From Bacteriovorax sp. PP10 (lineage in GTDB: Bacteria > Bdellovibrionota > Bacteriovoracia > Bacteriovoracales > Bacteriovoracaceae), in assembly GCF_035013165.1 (NCBI RefSeq), contig NZ_JAYGJQ010000003.1, forward strand, positions 310,001-374,000: a stretch of DNA of 64,000 nt, in the 5' to 3' direction. Shown here one piece after another: positions 1 through 8,568 of the stretch (position 1 is its first letter; each line of letters begins with the position of its first letter). The notes under the pieces were generated by a model that saw only the letters and a program-made list of their open reading frames with translations, was not told the DNA's origin and ran no database searches. The position numbers and the translations under genes are program-made.

Positions 1-2303
1 TGGATGATCCCGACTTCACGACCACCTAAAGCAATCTCGACAGAATCTAAAACATCTCCTGAAGAAGCACCAAGTGCGGTTAAGACTTCATCCTTAGGAA
101 TGATTTTTAAAACTGGTGAAGTTCCGGCCAAATCTTCTTCAACATCTCCGGCACCTCGGACACCTTCAATCAACTCTTTCGTTTCTTTGGCGTAATTCAT
201 GAGAAGCTTTAAATCAGGCCCAAAGATCTTCACGGCCACATCGGCCCTTGTTCCTTCCAAAAGTTCGTTAAAACGCATTTGAATAGGTTGTGAGGCCAGA
301 TAATTTTGACCGGGAAGTTCTGTTTGAAGTTTGACGATCAAGCGCTGAACTAACGTTTCGTAAGTTTGCTTTTTATTTTCGTGGAGAGGCCAGGTCTTTA
401 TATCATGAAGCATGATATAGGTATCCGACACATTCACTCCCATAGGATCGGTCGCCACTTCACTGGTTCCAATGCGTGAGAAAACATTTTCGACTTCAGG
501 AAATTTTTTGATAATAACTTCGGCCTTTTCCTGAAAAGCGATGGATTGATCAAGACTGATGTTAACCGGCCTGATCATGTGAAATGCAAAAGATCCTTCA
601 CTCAACTGAGGTAAGAACTCTGATCCACGCGTAAGAAATAATCCAATTCCCACCGAAATACTTATAAGAGCGACAACAATAATTTTCTTAGGGTTGTAGA
701 TTGAGAAATTAAGCACTGGAGTGTAAATCTTTTTTAAAAACTCCATAAACTTTGGTTCTTTTTCCTCAGCATCTCCCGATAAAATCAAAGAGGCCAGGGC
801 AGGGGCCATGGTGAATGAAAAAACCAGTGCACAGAACACAGCAATCGCAAAAGTCATCGCCATTGGAAGGAACATCTTCCCTTCAATGCCTGTTAATCCA
901 AACACTGGAATAAAAACAGCAACGACAATCAATTCACCAAAACCTGCGGCCAGGCGAATTTCGACCGTGGCCTCATAGACGGCCTTCATCACTTCCATTC
1001 TGGTCAATGGCCTTCCATATTTCTTTTTCAGATCGTGAATGTAGCGGACACAGTTATCGAGAACAATAACCGTCCCATCGACGATGATCCCGAAGTCCAG
1101 CGCTCCTAAACTCATTAAATTTCCGGAAAGACCTAAAGGCTTCATGATGAGAAAAGTCGCCAATAATGTTAGGGGAATAGTGAAGGCCGTAATGATTGCA
1201 GCTCGCACATTTCCTAATAAAATAAAAAGAATAATGATAACTAAAAAAGCACCAAACATCAGGTTGTGCTCAACTGTTCCAAGAGTGGCGTTAACCAGAA
1301 CTGAACGGTCGTAGACAGTTGTGAGTTTAACTCCTGGAGGAAGATTACCTTTAATCTCAGCAATTTTATCTGAAACTCTTAAAGAGACAGTTCGGCTATT
1401 TTCTCCAATGAGCATCATAACAGTTCCAAGAACTGCTTCTTTTCCATTGAGAGTTGCACTCCCCGTTCTGATTTCTCTTCCTAAAGCAACTTTAGCAAAA
1501 TCCTTAATCCTGATAACTTTAAACGACTCCAGCTTTTTTACCGGAACATTTAAAATCGCCTTTTCATCTTTTAATAAACCAATCCCCTGAATCAGGAATT
1601 GTTCTGCTGTCTGCTGAACACTTCCTCCTCCAACGTTGCGGTTTACTTTTTCCAGCGCTGCTGTGATGTCGTCAAAATGAATATTATACGACGTCATTTT
1701 AGCAATATCTGGCATGATATGAAATTGTTTTTCAAATCCACCACTGGTGTTAATTTCTGCCACTCCAGGAACCGTTAACAGACGTGGTTTAATAATCCAT
1801 TCCTGGATTGATTTAAGTTCCATCAACTGACTAAGTCTTTCGTCTTTATTTGTTGCTGGTTTTTCAAAATCAATGACGTATTGAAAAATCTCACCAAGCC
1901 CTGATGAGATCGGTCCAATTTCAGGAATAATTCCCTTAGGTAAATTCCCTTGCACACTTTGAAGTCTTTCAGAGACGACTTGTCTGGCGCGATAAATATC
2001 AACACTGTCTTTAAAAACAATCGTCACTTGAGAAAGACCAAACCGAGTGATTGATCTTACTTGCTCAACATCAGCGATTCCTCTTAGAGAAATTTCAACC
2101 GGCTGAGTAATCGTTCGCTCAATTTCTTCAGGTGCCAGTCCTTCAACTGCGGTATTTACCTGGACCTGATTATTGGTAATGTCGGGAACTGCATCGATAG
2201 GCAGTTTTTGAAAAGCATAGAATCCTGCTAATGCCACTAATAGTGTCAGCAAAAGCACGGTGTATCGATTATAAACTGAAAAATGTATTATCTTGTTTAA
2301 CAT
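1..2303 (-). CDS. czcA: CzcA-type heavy-metal RND efflux pump, partial (N-terminal 767 codons)
   Basis: This is the inner-membrane proton/metal antiporter of a tripartite heavy-metal efflux system. The frame is open from an ATG at 2303, preceded by AGGA, to the left edge without a stop, so the C-terminal part lies outside the window. The N-terminus (MLNKIIHFSVYNRYTV, then a hydrophobic helix and PIDAVPDITNNQVQV) is typical of the HME-RND family. The TM4 signature GALDFGIIVDG, with Asp-Phe-Gly and Val-Asp-Gly, matches the CzcA (divalent Zn/Co/Cd) type; CusA (Cu/Ag) differs here. Spot checks near both ends and in the middle agree on one frame. The gene follows the small adaptor gene by 12 nt and is the last visible gene of a four-gene operon. 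The substrate metal is inferred from the signature only. Confidence 0.93.
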   Translation of the reverse strand, partial: MLNKIIHFSVYNRYTVLLLTLLVALAGFYAFQKLPIDAVPDITNNQVQVNTAVEGLAPEEIERTITQPVEISLRGIADVEQVRSITRFGLSQVTIVFKDSVDIYRARQVVSERLQSVQGNLPKGIIPEIGPISSGLGEIFQYVIDFEKPATNKDERLSQLMELKSIQEWIIKPRLLTVPGVAEINTSGGFEKQFHIMPDIAKMTSYNIHFDDITAALEKVNRNVGGGSVQQTAEQFLIQGIGLLKDEKAILNVPVKKLESFKVIRIKDFAKVALGREIRTGSATLNGKEAVLGTVMMLIGENSRTVSLRVSDKIAEIKGNLPPGVKLTTVYDRSVLVNATLGTVEHNLMFGAFLVIIILFILLGNVRAAIITAFTIPLTLLATFLIMKPLGLSGNLMSLGALDFGIIVDGTVIVLDNCVRYIHDLKKKYGRPLTRMEVMKAVYEATVEIRLAAGFGELIVVAVFIPVFGLTGIEGKMFLPMAMTFAIAVFCALVFSFTMAPALASLILSGDAEEKEPKFMEFLKKIYTPVLNFSIYNPKKIIVVALISISVGIGLFLTRGSEFLPQLSEGSFAFHMIRPVNISLDQSIAFQEKAEVIIKKFPEVENVFSRIGTSEVATDPMGVNVSDTYIMLHDIKTWPLHENKKQTYETLVQRLIVKLQTELPGQNYLASQPIQMRFNELLEGTRADVAVKIFGPDLKLLMNYAKETKELIEGVRGAGDVEEDLAGTSPVLKIIPKDEVLTALGASSGDVLDSVEIALGGREVGII

Positions 2304-2315
2304 AATTATTCCTGA

Positions 2316-2831
2316 TTAATGAGAGTGAGAATCACTTAAACCACCTGAGGCCGCGATTTCAGCTATTCTTAAAAAACCAATACCACTGACGACGATTTTA
2401 TCTCCACTCACTAGATCAGGAGAACTCACCTTCCATGTGTCTTTAGTTTTCTCAAGTGTTTTGAAATCAATACTTTTATAAAGTCCAGATCGAAAGCGGT
2501 AGATGTTGACTTCACTTAAACTTCTAAAGATGGCCTTTGAAGATATGCTTGCTCCTGGTGCTTTATAATCCACATAAGTGAGTTCAAAATTTTTAATGGC
2601 AACTTCGCTTAACTTAAAACCGTCGCTTCCATGTTCCTCCTCATCATCGTGGTCGGCATGGGCCTCTTTCTTCTCTTCTTTATGCTCTTCTTTGTGTTCT
2701 TCTTTATGCTCTTCTTTATGATCTTCTTTATGCTCGCCCTTGTTCTCTTTCTCATGACCATGTCCATGATCACCTTCGGCCAATACTCCCAAGCTCAATA
2801 AGCACAAACTAAAAAATAGTATTTTCAACAT
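2316..2831 (-). CDS. Small His-rich periplasmic protein, minimal CzcB-like adaptor
   Basis: This 171-residue protein has an N-terminal signal peptide (residues 1-18), then a strongly charged His/Glu/Lys tract made of HKEE repeats (about 20-66). A short domain follows. It begins KLSEVAIKNFEL, which resembles the start of the CzcB/CusB adaptor core, and it ends with GDKIVVSGIGFLRIAEI, which resembles the C-terminal membrane-proximal part of RND adaptors. A full adaptor is about 350-500 residues with a barrel-sandwich hybrid and a hairpin; here there is no room for either. It lies between the TolC-like gene (23-nt overlap) and czcA, exactly where the adaptor gene normally sits. The His tract and the His-rich C-terminus probably bind metal. 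A clear GGGG-type ribosome site precedes the ATG. A genuine mini-adaptor or a decayed one are both possible. Confidence 0.75.
   Translation of the reverse strand: MLKILFFSLCLLSLGVLAEGDHGHGHEKENKGEHKEDHKEEHKEEHKEEHKEEKKEAHADHDDEEEHGSDGFKLSEVAIKNFELTYVDYKAPGASISSKAIFRSLSEVNIYRFRSGLYKSIDFKTLEKTKDTWKVSSPDLVSGDKIVVSGIGFLRIAEIAASGGLSDSHSH
2676..2735 (-). repeat. Five tandem 12-bp units coding the HKEE repeat
   Basis: Five consecutive 12-nt units of the form TTCTTTATGCTC (plus strand) with one or two substitutions lie inside the His-rich adaptor gene. They encode repeated His-Lys-Glu-Glu/Asp. The repeat keeps frame, so copy-number change would alter only the length of the acidic/His tract. Confidence 0.85.
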
Positions 2832-4020
2832 AGGCCCCTCTTAATTTTAAATAGGTTTCAAAAACTCTTAACTGTGCTTCTTGTGAAGTCTCAAGATAAT
2901 CCACATAACTTCTATATGAATCGAGATAAACCAGAGGTGAAATGACTCCCATATCAAAAGACTTTTTCATCTTCATGATATGTCCTTCCACTTTTTGAGT
3001 AGAATTGATTTGCTTTAAAATTCCTGCGTATTTTTTTAAACGCTCTACCAGATACTTATGCTGATTGATCGCCACGTTTTTTGATCTGACACTCTCCCCA
3101 ACTCCTGCAAGCTTCACGGCTTCATTAAACTGGCCATTTGCTGAATTATCAAATGTGGGAAGGTCCATTGAAAGACCTACACCAAAGCGATGTTCTGTTT
3201 CACCTTGAGAAACTTCTCTGGAGAAAACTGGGCCGATTTTAAAATTTGAGAGTCTGTTTTTTGCTTCGAAGTCGGCACTCTTAAAAACAAACTGCTCTTT
3301 GAATTTCAACTCTTGTAACTTCAGCGAATTTGAATCATTTATACTGGTAAAACCTTCAACCGAAATATCGCTAAGAGTTTTACTTAGGTTTCCATAATCA
3401 AGATCACATGTTGGCAGTTCAAAATTGGCAAGAATCGCCTGATCAGAAGCAATCTGATCTTCAAGCATGGTTTTCTTTAAAATTAAGTTATCTTTTAGAA
3501 GTCTCAGCGAATTTAAAACAATTTCATCATCACGACTTCTGATTGAGCGCTTACTATAGGCCTCTTCAGAAGACCTGACCGTCGATAACAGAGTTTCAAT
3601 TTTCTTATTAAAATGTGAGTTCTGGGCCACTTTAAAATACGCTAAAGATGAATCAATCAGCCTTTCAATTGAACTATTTCTATTCTCAATAATTTTGAGT
3701 TCCGCTTCAACAGCAGCGGCCTCTTTCTGAAGGCCGTATTTGCGGTATTCATCGATATTAAACAGTAACTCAACAGTGAGTTCATTATTCTTAAATTTCG
3801 ATTTATCAGCATCAAAGCTGGCCGAAAGCTCAGGCCTTGCTCTCAATACATTTTTGAGTTTTGCTCTTTCAATGAGCAATAAATTAACTTCTTGATACTG
3901 CTTTTCTTGAGGTGAGTTTTTAAACATCGCCGTCACATCATCAATGCTTTTCACATTGCATGACATGGCACGGGCCTCAAGAGAAAGCAGCATTCCTAAA
4001 CAGAACGCAGTTTTCCACAT
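2809..4020 (-). CDS. TolC-family outer-membrane efflux channel (CzcC-like)
   Basis: A 403-residue protein with a signal peptide (about residues 1-18) and long amphipathic, coiled-coil-rich helices, including the TolC-type segment near residue 260 in which a polar beta-strand stretch (FKIGPVFSREVSQGETEHRFGVGLSMDLP) marks the channel repeat. Its size and its place directly upstream of the adaptor and CzcA genes support the outer-membrane factor of the same tripartite pump. The C-terminal region (SFDMGVISPLVYLDSYRSYVD) resembles the conserved final helices of TolC/CzcC proteins. An AAGGATCC site lies upstream of the ATG. The stop region overlaps the next gene by 23 nt, suggesting coupled translation. 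Confidence 0.87.
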   Translation of the reverse strand: MWKTAFCLGMLLSLEARAMSCNVKSIDDVTAMFKNSPQEKQYQEVNLLLIERAKLKNVLRARPELSASFDADKSKFKNNELTVELLFNIDEYRKYGLQKEAAAVEAELKIIENRNSSIERLIDSSLAYFKVAQNSHFNKKIETLLSTVRSSEEAYSKRSIRSRDDEIVLNSLRLLKDNLILKKTMLEDQIASDQAILANFELPTCDLDYGNLSKTLSDISVEGFTSINDSNSLKLQELKFKEQFVFKSADFEAKNRLSNFKIGPVFSREVSQGETEHRFGVGLSMDLPTFDNSANGQFNEAVKLAGVGESVRSKNVAINQHKYLVERLKKYAGILKQINSTQKVEGHIMKMKKSFDMGVISPLVYLDSYRSYVDYLETSQEAQLRVFETYLKLRGAYVENTIF

Positions 4021-4066
4021 AATAGGATCCTTTATTAAAAATGAGGGGAATAAATGTAAGGAGGGA

Positions 4067-4423
4067 TTAAACCGTAGGCGGTTTTTCTAACGAATAAGAG
4101 ATTTCAGGATAATTTTGAGCTTTATATTGGAATTCTTTAGGAAAATTTAAATCAAAGGCCGTGAAGGGATTTAATGTAGAGAAATTGATAAACATTGAAT
4201 GACAAGTAAGGCTACAAAGACAGTAATGGGTCTCTTGATCTGATGAATTAGACTGTGAGCTTTCGCTTCTAGATTCTTGGTGTGAAGTGCTGACTTCCTT
4301 TTTTACTTTAACGATGATTTCGCCATTATCCATACATTCAAAGTCACTTGGATAACAAGCGCTCATGCTCACCAGGGCAAGCGTAAATACTAAAATAAAT
4401 TTCGCAAATTTTATTTTTATCAT
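4067..4423 (-). CDS. Small Cys/His-containing secreted protein or lipoprotein heading the metal-efflux operon
   Basis: The 118-residue product has a hydrophobic signal segment ending LVSMSAC, a plausible though imperfect lipobox (Met at -3). A Ser/Glu-rich linker is followed by HYCLCSLTCHSM (CxC-x3-CH), which looks like a soft-metal-binding site. It is the first gene behind the promoter at 4447-4475 and precedes the TolC-like gene by 46 nt, so it is probably co-transcribed with the efflux pump. Small Cys/His proteins of this kind (CzcI/CusF-like in position, not in recognisable sequence) accompany many metal-efflux operons. I do not recognise the family; a metal-sensing or metal-delivering role is inference. 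Confidence 0.7.
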   Translation of the reverse strand: MIKIKFAKFILVFTLALVSMSACYPSDFECMDNGEIIVKVKKEVSTSHQESRSESSQSNSSDQETHYCLCSLTCHSMFINFSTLNPFTAFDLNFPKEFQYKAQNYPEISYSLEKPPTV

Positions 4424-4446
4424 AATTTTATCAAATCAATGCCATA

Positions 4447-4475
4447 ACTATAAAGGCATAAAAATGACGAGTCAA
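4447..4475 (-). promoter_or_regulatory. Sigma70-type promoter of the metal-efflux operon
   Basis: Reading the minus strand, TTGACT (4475-4470) and TATAGT (4452-4447) are separated by exactly 17 nt. The first gene of the efflux operon starts about 24 nt downstream of the -10 box. Confidence 0.7.
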
Positions 4476-4534
4476 ACCTGTTTTTTAAGACTTCACCGGG
4501 TATACGTTAGTATCGTTCGAAATGTGACAATGAC

Positions 4535-4948
4535 TTATTTCTTATTAGACCAGACTGAGATGATTTTTTTATTTAGTTCATCAATCTTCCATGGCTTCAC
4601 GATATAGTCGTTGGCCCCTTCTTGAATGGCATTAAGAATATTAGAGATCTCATCCATTGTTGTACACATTACATATGGGATGTGTGCATAGGCCGGAATT
4701 TTGCGAAACTTTTTAAGTAAATCAAAACCTGTTCCATCTGGAAGGTTCCAGTCACAGATAATGAAATCGATTTCTTCATGTTGGATTGTTTGAATAGCAT
4801 CAGCAATACATTCGGCCTCTAAGATAATCCCCGTGTGTCCAAGTTGCTTTAAATCACTCTTCATCTGCACACGCAGATTTTCCATATCTTCTATAAGAAG
4901 AAATGTTATTGTCGACGGAAATTTAGCTGGTATCTTTACTGACATCAT
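4535..4948 (-). CDS. Stand-alone CheY-like response regulator
   Basis: A single receiver domain of 137 residues. The acidic pair is in LLIEDMEN (Glu20-Asp21), the predicted phosphoacceptor is Asp66 in FIICDWNLPDG, the Thr switch is in MCTTMDE, and the conserved Lys is in YIVKPW. There is no output domain, so it must act by protein interaction or relay phosphate to another protein. No kinase gene is adjacent; the nearest are the CheA-like kinase at 8569 and the histidine kinase at 12847. Confidence 0.9.
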   Translation of the reverse strand: MMSVKIPAKFPSTITFLLIEDMENLRVQMKSDLKQLGHTGIILEAECIADAIQTIQHEEIDFIICDWNLPDGTGFDLLKKFRKIPAYAHIPYVMCTTMDEISNILNAIQEGANDYIVKPWKIDELNKKIISVWSNKK

Positions 4949-5003
4949 TAGCTCTTTTTTTGCGTGTTTTCTTAATTCTACCCTGTTTCTATGTAAGAAA
5001 AAA

Positions 5004-5477
5004 TTATTTTTTAGGCAAATCCAAATATTTTATTTCTGCACCTGCAGGTAACTTCGGATCTCTTTGCAACTCTTCATTCCAAAGCTTTAACTGGGCCCAT
5101 TGATCTTCCCTGTCGTAGATTTTAGTTGAAACACTTTCCCAAGTGTCTCCCTCTTCAATTGTATACTTCTTGAATTCAGGTTTGGGCTCATCAAATTTAT
5201 CAGGTACTGTTTCTTTATAAAATGTTTTTGGGTACATTTTAGTTTTAGACAAGTCTTCTTTTTTGTAGCTGGATACGGCCTGAAGACTTCTGCGTGTTTT
5301 ATAGTCGAGTACGATAACTTTATCGCCATCCTGATCAATATAGTAAGCTCGCTTTTGAGCATCCATTTTAAGCGCTACAGGCTTCTTAGCAGCAGTTTCC
5401 TGGGCACTTCCTACCTGAAGAGTTAAAAAACCAAACAATATTAAAAAAGCTGAATTCTTAAAATAAAATGTAGCCAA
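5004..5477 (-). CDS. Small secreted LysM-domain protein
   Basis: The product has an N-terminal hydrophobic signal segment and a C-terminal LysM-like module (about the last 50 residues: YTIEEGDTWESVSTKIY, ending with a Pro-Ala-Gly and hydrophobic strand). This points to peptidoglycan binding in the periplasm. The best start is TTG at 5477, with AGGAG six bases upstream; there is no in-frame ATG before the signal peptide. It overlaps the 3' end of the upstream LysM/barrel gene and is the last gene of the FecR operon. Confidence 0.75.
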   Translation of the reverse strand: MATFYFKNSAFLILFGFLTLQVGSAQETAAKKPVALKMDAQKRAYYIDQDGDKVIVLDYKTRRSLQAVSSYKKEDLSKTKMYPKTFYKETVPDKFDEPKPEFKKYTIEEGDTWESVSTKIYDREDQWAQLKLWNEELQRDPKLPAGAEIKYLDLPKK

Positions 5478-6474
5478 CGCCAACTCCTAACCTTGTTGAA
5501 CTCAAATCACTAGGTCCCGACATCGTGTGAACTTTTAGCATCGTATGCAAAAAGAACTTATCAGTGAATTTATAGTTTAAGTAAAAAAGCGCTTTCGTCC
5601 CTGTCAGGGATTCTTTCTTAGTAGATGCTGTATACTCTGTGGTCGTTGTCGAGCTTACGCTTTTTGATAGCGACGCTTTAATGAAAAATGGCTTTTCTAA
5701 AATATAAAAAACGTGAGAAACACCTACAGTCGCATAAATAACAGAAACTCGATCAAGATAAATTTGTTGATCGTTATAAATCCCTTCAATGTTAAAAGCA
5801 CTGAATTTTTCATAGTCAAGACCGGCCTGCCAACTGATACGGGGCTTCTTCCAAAGGTAGTCACCATAGAAATTAAATCCGATTTCAGCAGGGAGTTTTA
5901 CTGACTTTGGTGGTAGTGTTGTTTCTGCAGCAGTAAAGCTTGAAAAATAAACACTCGAAGAAAACGAATAAAGACTATCTTTTGGAAAGTAATTTCCCTG
6001 AAGACCTAAAGTGATAAGTGAGTTTTGCTTGTAATTAACAGTCGTCCCTTCAGAGCTTTGTGAAAAATCGCCCCAAGAGGCCATGTAAAAAATAGAACCT
6101 TTAAATCCATTGGGTGGACTGATCTTCGCCATAATGACTTTTTTTGTCTCTTCATTTTTTGTGTAAACAATGGCCTGCTTACTCTGATATTTACTCATAT
6201 CCATCATGTCTTCAGGAATATAAACAGAGATCAGCGTTCCTGGAACCAGATTAGTCCAGTCCTTAACTTGAGGATTGTTCTTAATATTTTTTAGAACAAG
6301 AGGTGTCTTTTTATTAATAACGGCATCATCTTTTACATACAATCTTAAAATTGAAGCAAAGGTATCATCTTCATCTACTTTATAAAGAAAGTTGTAATAA
6401 GTCGGCTTAACATCTTGAGCAGATCCAATTACTGAATAGAGCATCAGCAATGTTAAAAAAAATATTTTTTTCAT
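5458..6474 (-). CDS. LysM-domain protein with C-terminal beta-barrel-like region
   Basis: About 338 residues: a signal peptide, an N-terminal LysM-like module (YKVDEDDTFASILRLYV through LVPGTLISVYIPEDM), then a stretch of alternating amphipathic strands. That stretch ends in aromatic-rich sequence closing with GVGVGYILF, typical of an outer-membrane beta-barrel C-terminus. The ATG at 6474 overlaps the stop of the FecR gene (ATGA), so translation is probably coupled; a GTG at 6483 is an alternative start. A peptidoglycan-anchored outer-membrane protein is the most likely role. The substrate or partner is unknown. Confidence 0.7.
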   Translation of the reverse strand: MKKIFFLTLLMLYSVIGSAQDVKPTYYNFLYKVDEDDTFASILRLYVKDDAVINKKTPLVLKNIKNNPQVKDWTNLVPGTLISVYIPEDMMDMSKYQSKQAIVYTKNEETKKVIMAKISPPNGFKGSIFYMASWGDFSQSSEGTTVNYKQNSLITLGLQGNYFPKDSLYSFSSSVYFSSFTAAETTLPPKSVKLPAEIGFNFYGDYLWKKPRISWQAGLDYEKFSAFNIEGIYNDQQIYLDRVSVIYATVGVSHVFYILEKPFFIKASLSKSVSSTTTTEYTASTKKESLTGTKALFYLNYKFTDKFFLHTMLKVHTMSGPSDLSSTRLGVGVGYILF

Positions 6475-8504
6475 TCTCGCCACTCCGTAAGAGGAGATAT
6501 AGGGAAAATAAGCTTACTCACTCCAGAGTAATCGCTTATGCGGCCTTTACTGTCTATGACCCTATATTTGTAATAATAAATGCCAGTCTTGCTCGATGGC
6601 CATGTAATGACATTACTTTTAGATTTATCTGCAAATACTACTTTTTGAGCATCATCAAAAACCTGGACTTCATAAGAAGCCGCTCTCTCTACGACCGGAA
6701 GATTGATTAAATAACTCCCAACTCCATTAACTTTTGTATATTTTAAAATGATATTTTTTGTATTAGCGATCACATCAAAAGGTGCCATCTCTTTATAGTT
6801 AATACATTGTGTTCCACTTGGCAGCCAGACTGATGATTTATTAATCGGCCTTAGGATAAAGCAGAAAGTTCCAAATTTTTTGACAGTATAGATGATCGTT
6901 CCCGATAAAACCTTACTCGATGTAATCTTGTTTTTTAGGGCCTCATCGCTATAGATACTCAATTCAATTTCACTAAGGTCTTTAGTCATTGGTGAAAATT
7001 TTAATTCAACCTTTTTTTCTTCAGCATCAATTGAACCTAGCTCAACTGGTGCTTTCAATTCCCAATCTGCAATTCTCGCTGCTACCGAAAAATCAATTTT
7101 CGCAGGAACTGCGTTCGGATAGTCTTTGGATAAAACTTCAAAAGAGTAGAGCCCTGGAGCTTCAGGATTGAATTCGATTTTATTTTCCAGTGTATCTTTA
7201 TCAAGTACAATCTGATTTTGATTCGTATTCGTTAATTTAATGTGAATGCGCTCATTTTTAGCAGCAGTCCATGCCAGATTTATTTTTTCTTTACCATAAA
7301 TAAATCCCTGCTGAGCTTTTGGAGAAATAATCTTATTTTCACCATCGTAAGTTAAACCAATATGATTAGTTACCGAATCTGCCAGAAAAGCACCTGAACG
7401 CAATTGAGGGGCCACACTCCATTCAATTGTTGAGCCTTTCACATCACCAATCACTAATTCCGGAGTCTCAGTCATTAAGACTTTGCTTTTTCCGTCCTGA
7501 TCGTAAATAGTCACTTTATATTTTTGAGCTGGTACTTCATTCCATGAAAGCTTGATTCCTTCGCCACGCTTTAAACTGATCTGTGAGTGATCGGCCGGTG
7601 AAAAAGTTTTGATTGAATGAGCTGAATACATTTCCAGCGGAAAAGAAGTCCCTTCTTTAACTTTATTATTGGCCGGCTTAACCATTAAATAATAACGGCC
7701 TTCTTCCAACGGAAGAGTCCAGCTATGAGGTGATCTGGGAGCTGTCACTCTTCCGACAACATCTTTAAAGCCACTATCGCGGGCAAGAACCGCTTCAACG
7801 GCACCTTTATTTGTCCACTCTAGAGAGAGACCTTGCCAGATATCAATTTTCTGTCCCCAAACCGGAGAAGTTAAACCAACACCCGCAACTTTTGTAATAT
7901 CATTTCCATCAAGCGTGAACGATTCATTCTTGTTCACCTCTTGAACCTTTCCTTTCGCATCGTTCATACTGATTTGGCCGGAATCAACCTGTAAAACAAT
8001 CTTCTTATCGTTAAAAAAGATCTTACCAGTTCCCTGCTCTGAATCGTTGGCCTTTAAAGTGATGGTCTCAGTCCCTTGAACAATATTAATTGACTGACCT
8101 TTTTGAATAACGAATTCTGCAAGACCTTTTTGGATATCTACATTCTCTCCACTTTGCCCTTCTTCGATTTTAACCAGACCTCTTGGAGGAATATTTAAAA
8201 TGTTACCCGACTTAGTAAAAACAACTTTTGCAGTCGAGTTTTCTCCAGTGAAAATCTGGTCTCCATTGAAGAGTTTGTCACCTTTATCAACTTCAATAAA
8301 TGACAGAGAATTACTAAACTTACGGGTTACGTACTGATTCTGCTCTACCAGCGTGGCCAGCATTTTTCGTGACTGGGTTTCATCTTTGGGCGCGACTTTT
8401 AGTAAAGCGATTAAAGAAATAAAAGAAAAGAGAATCGCCAGAAAAAAGATAATTCTGTTACGACTCGTAAAGTGAGGAGGTAATAATGATTCTAAAAATT
8501 GCAT
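6471..8504 (-). CDS. Membrane-anchored FecR-domain protein with repeated Ig/Fn3-like modules
   Basis: The 677-residue protein has one N-terminal transmembrane helix (about 17-36). A FecR-type beta domain follows (about 55-190: GDKLFNGDQIFTGENSTAKVVF, then IPPRGLVKIEEGQ). Several beta-sandwich, Fn3-like repeats make up the rest, two of them containing SLKRGEGIKLSWNEV or EKINLAWTAAK. It is the first gene of a three-gene operon with two LysM proteins. In families with FecR plus LysM the protein is periplasmic and binds the cell wall rather than regulating a FecI sigma factor, and no sigma-factor gene is present here. Its exact role is unknown. Confidence 0.8.
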   Translation of the reverse strand: MQFLESLLPPHFTSRNRIIFFLAILFSFISLIALLKVAPKDETQSRKMLATLVEQNQYVTRKFSNSLSFIEVDKGDKLFNGDQIFTGENSTAKVVFTKSGNILNIPPRGLVKIEEGQSGENVDIQKGLAEFVIQKGQSINIVQGTETITLKANDSEQGTGKIFFNDKKIVLQVDSGQISMNDAKGKVQEVNKNESFTLDGNDITKVAGVGLTSPVWGQKIDIWQGLSLEWTNKGAVEAVLARDSGFKDVVGRVTAPRSPHSWTLPLEEGRYYLMVKPANNKVKEGTSFPLEMYSAHSIKTFSPADHSQISLKRGEGIKLSWNEVPAQKYKVTIYDQDGKSKVLMTETPELVIGDVKGSTIEWSVAPQLRSGAFLADSVTNHIGLTYDGENKIISPKAQQGFIYGKEKINLAWTAAKNERIHIKLTNTNQNQIVLDKDTLENKIEFNPEAPGLYSFEVLSKDYPNAVPAKIDFSVAARIADWELKAPVELGSIDAEEKKVELKFSPMTKDLSEIELSIYSDEALKNKITSSKVLSGTIIYTVKKFGTFCFILRPINKSSVWLPSGTQCINYKEMAPFDVIANTKNIILKYTKVNGVGSYLINLPVVERAASYEVQVFDDAQKVVFADKSKSNVITWPSSKTGIYYYKYRVIDSKGRISDYSGVSKLIFPISPLTEWRE

Positions 8505-8513
8505 CTATAGTTA

Positions 8514-8540
8514 TTGTAAATAATATTATACAATTTACAA
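8514..8540. promoter_or_regulatory. Inverted repeat in the divergent FecR/kinase promoter region
   Basis: TTGTAAAT and ATTTACAA form 8-bp arms around an 11-nt AT-rich centre in the 64-nt gap between two divergent genes. It could be an operator for both. The region is very AT-rich, so a chance match is also possible. A TATAAT-like hexamer on the minus strand lies inside it. Confidence 0.35.
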
Positions 8541-8568
8541 ACAAAACTATTTTACCTGTGATCAAAAA

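Noticed and set aside
1084-1590. Two plus-strand open frames
   Set aside because: They lie entirely antisense to the CzcA gene, have no ribosome sites, and their composition is that of a coding shadow.
2676-2735. Short regular repeats considered as a CRISPR array
   Set aside because: The units are contiguous 12-mers inside a coding frame, with no spacers.
4365-4607. Plus-strand frame of 80 codons
   Set aside because: It overlaps the start of the Cys-rich lipoprotein gene, its promoter and the end of the receiver gene; no ribosome site.
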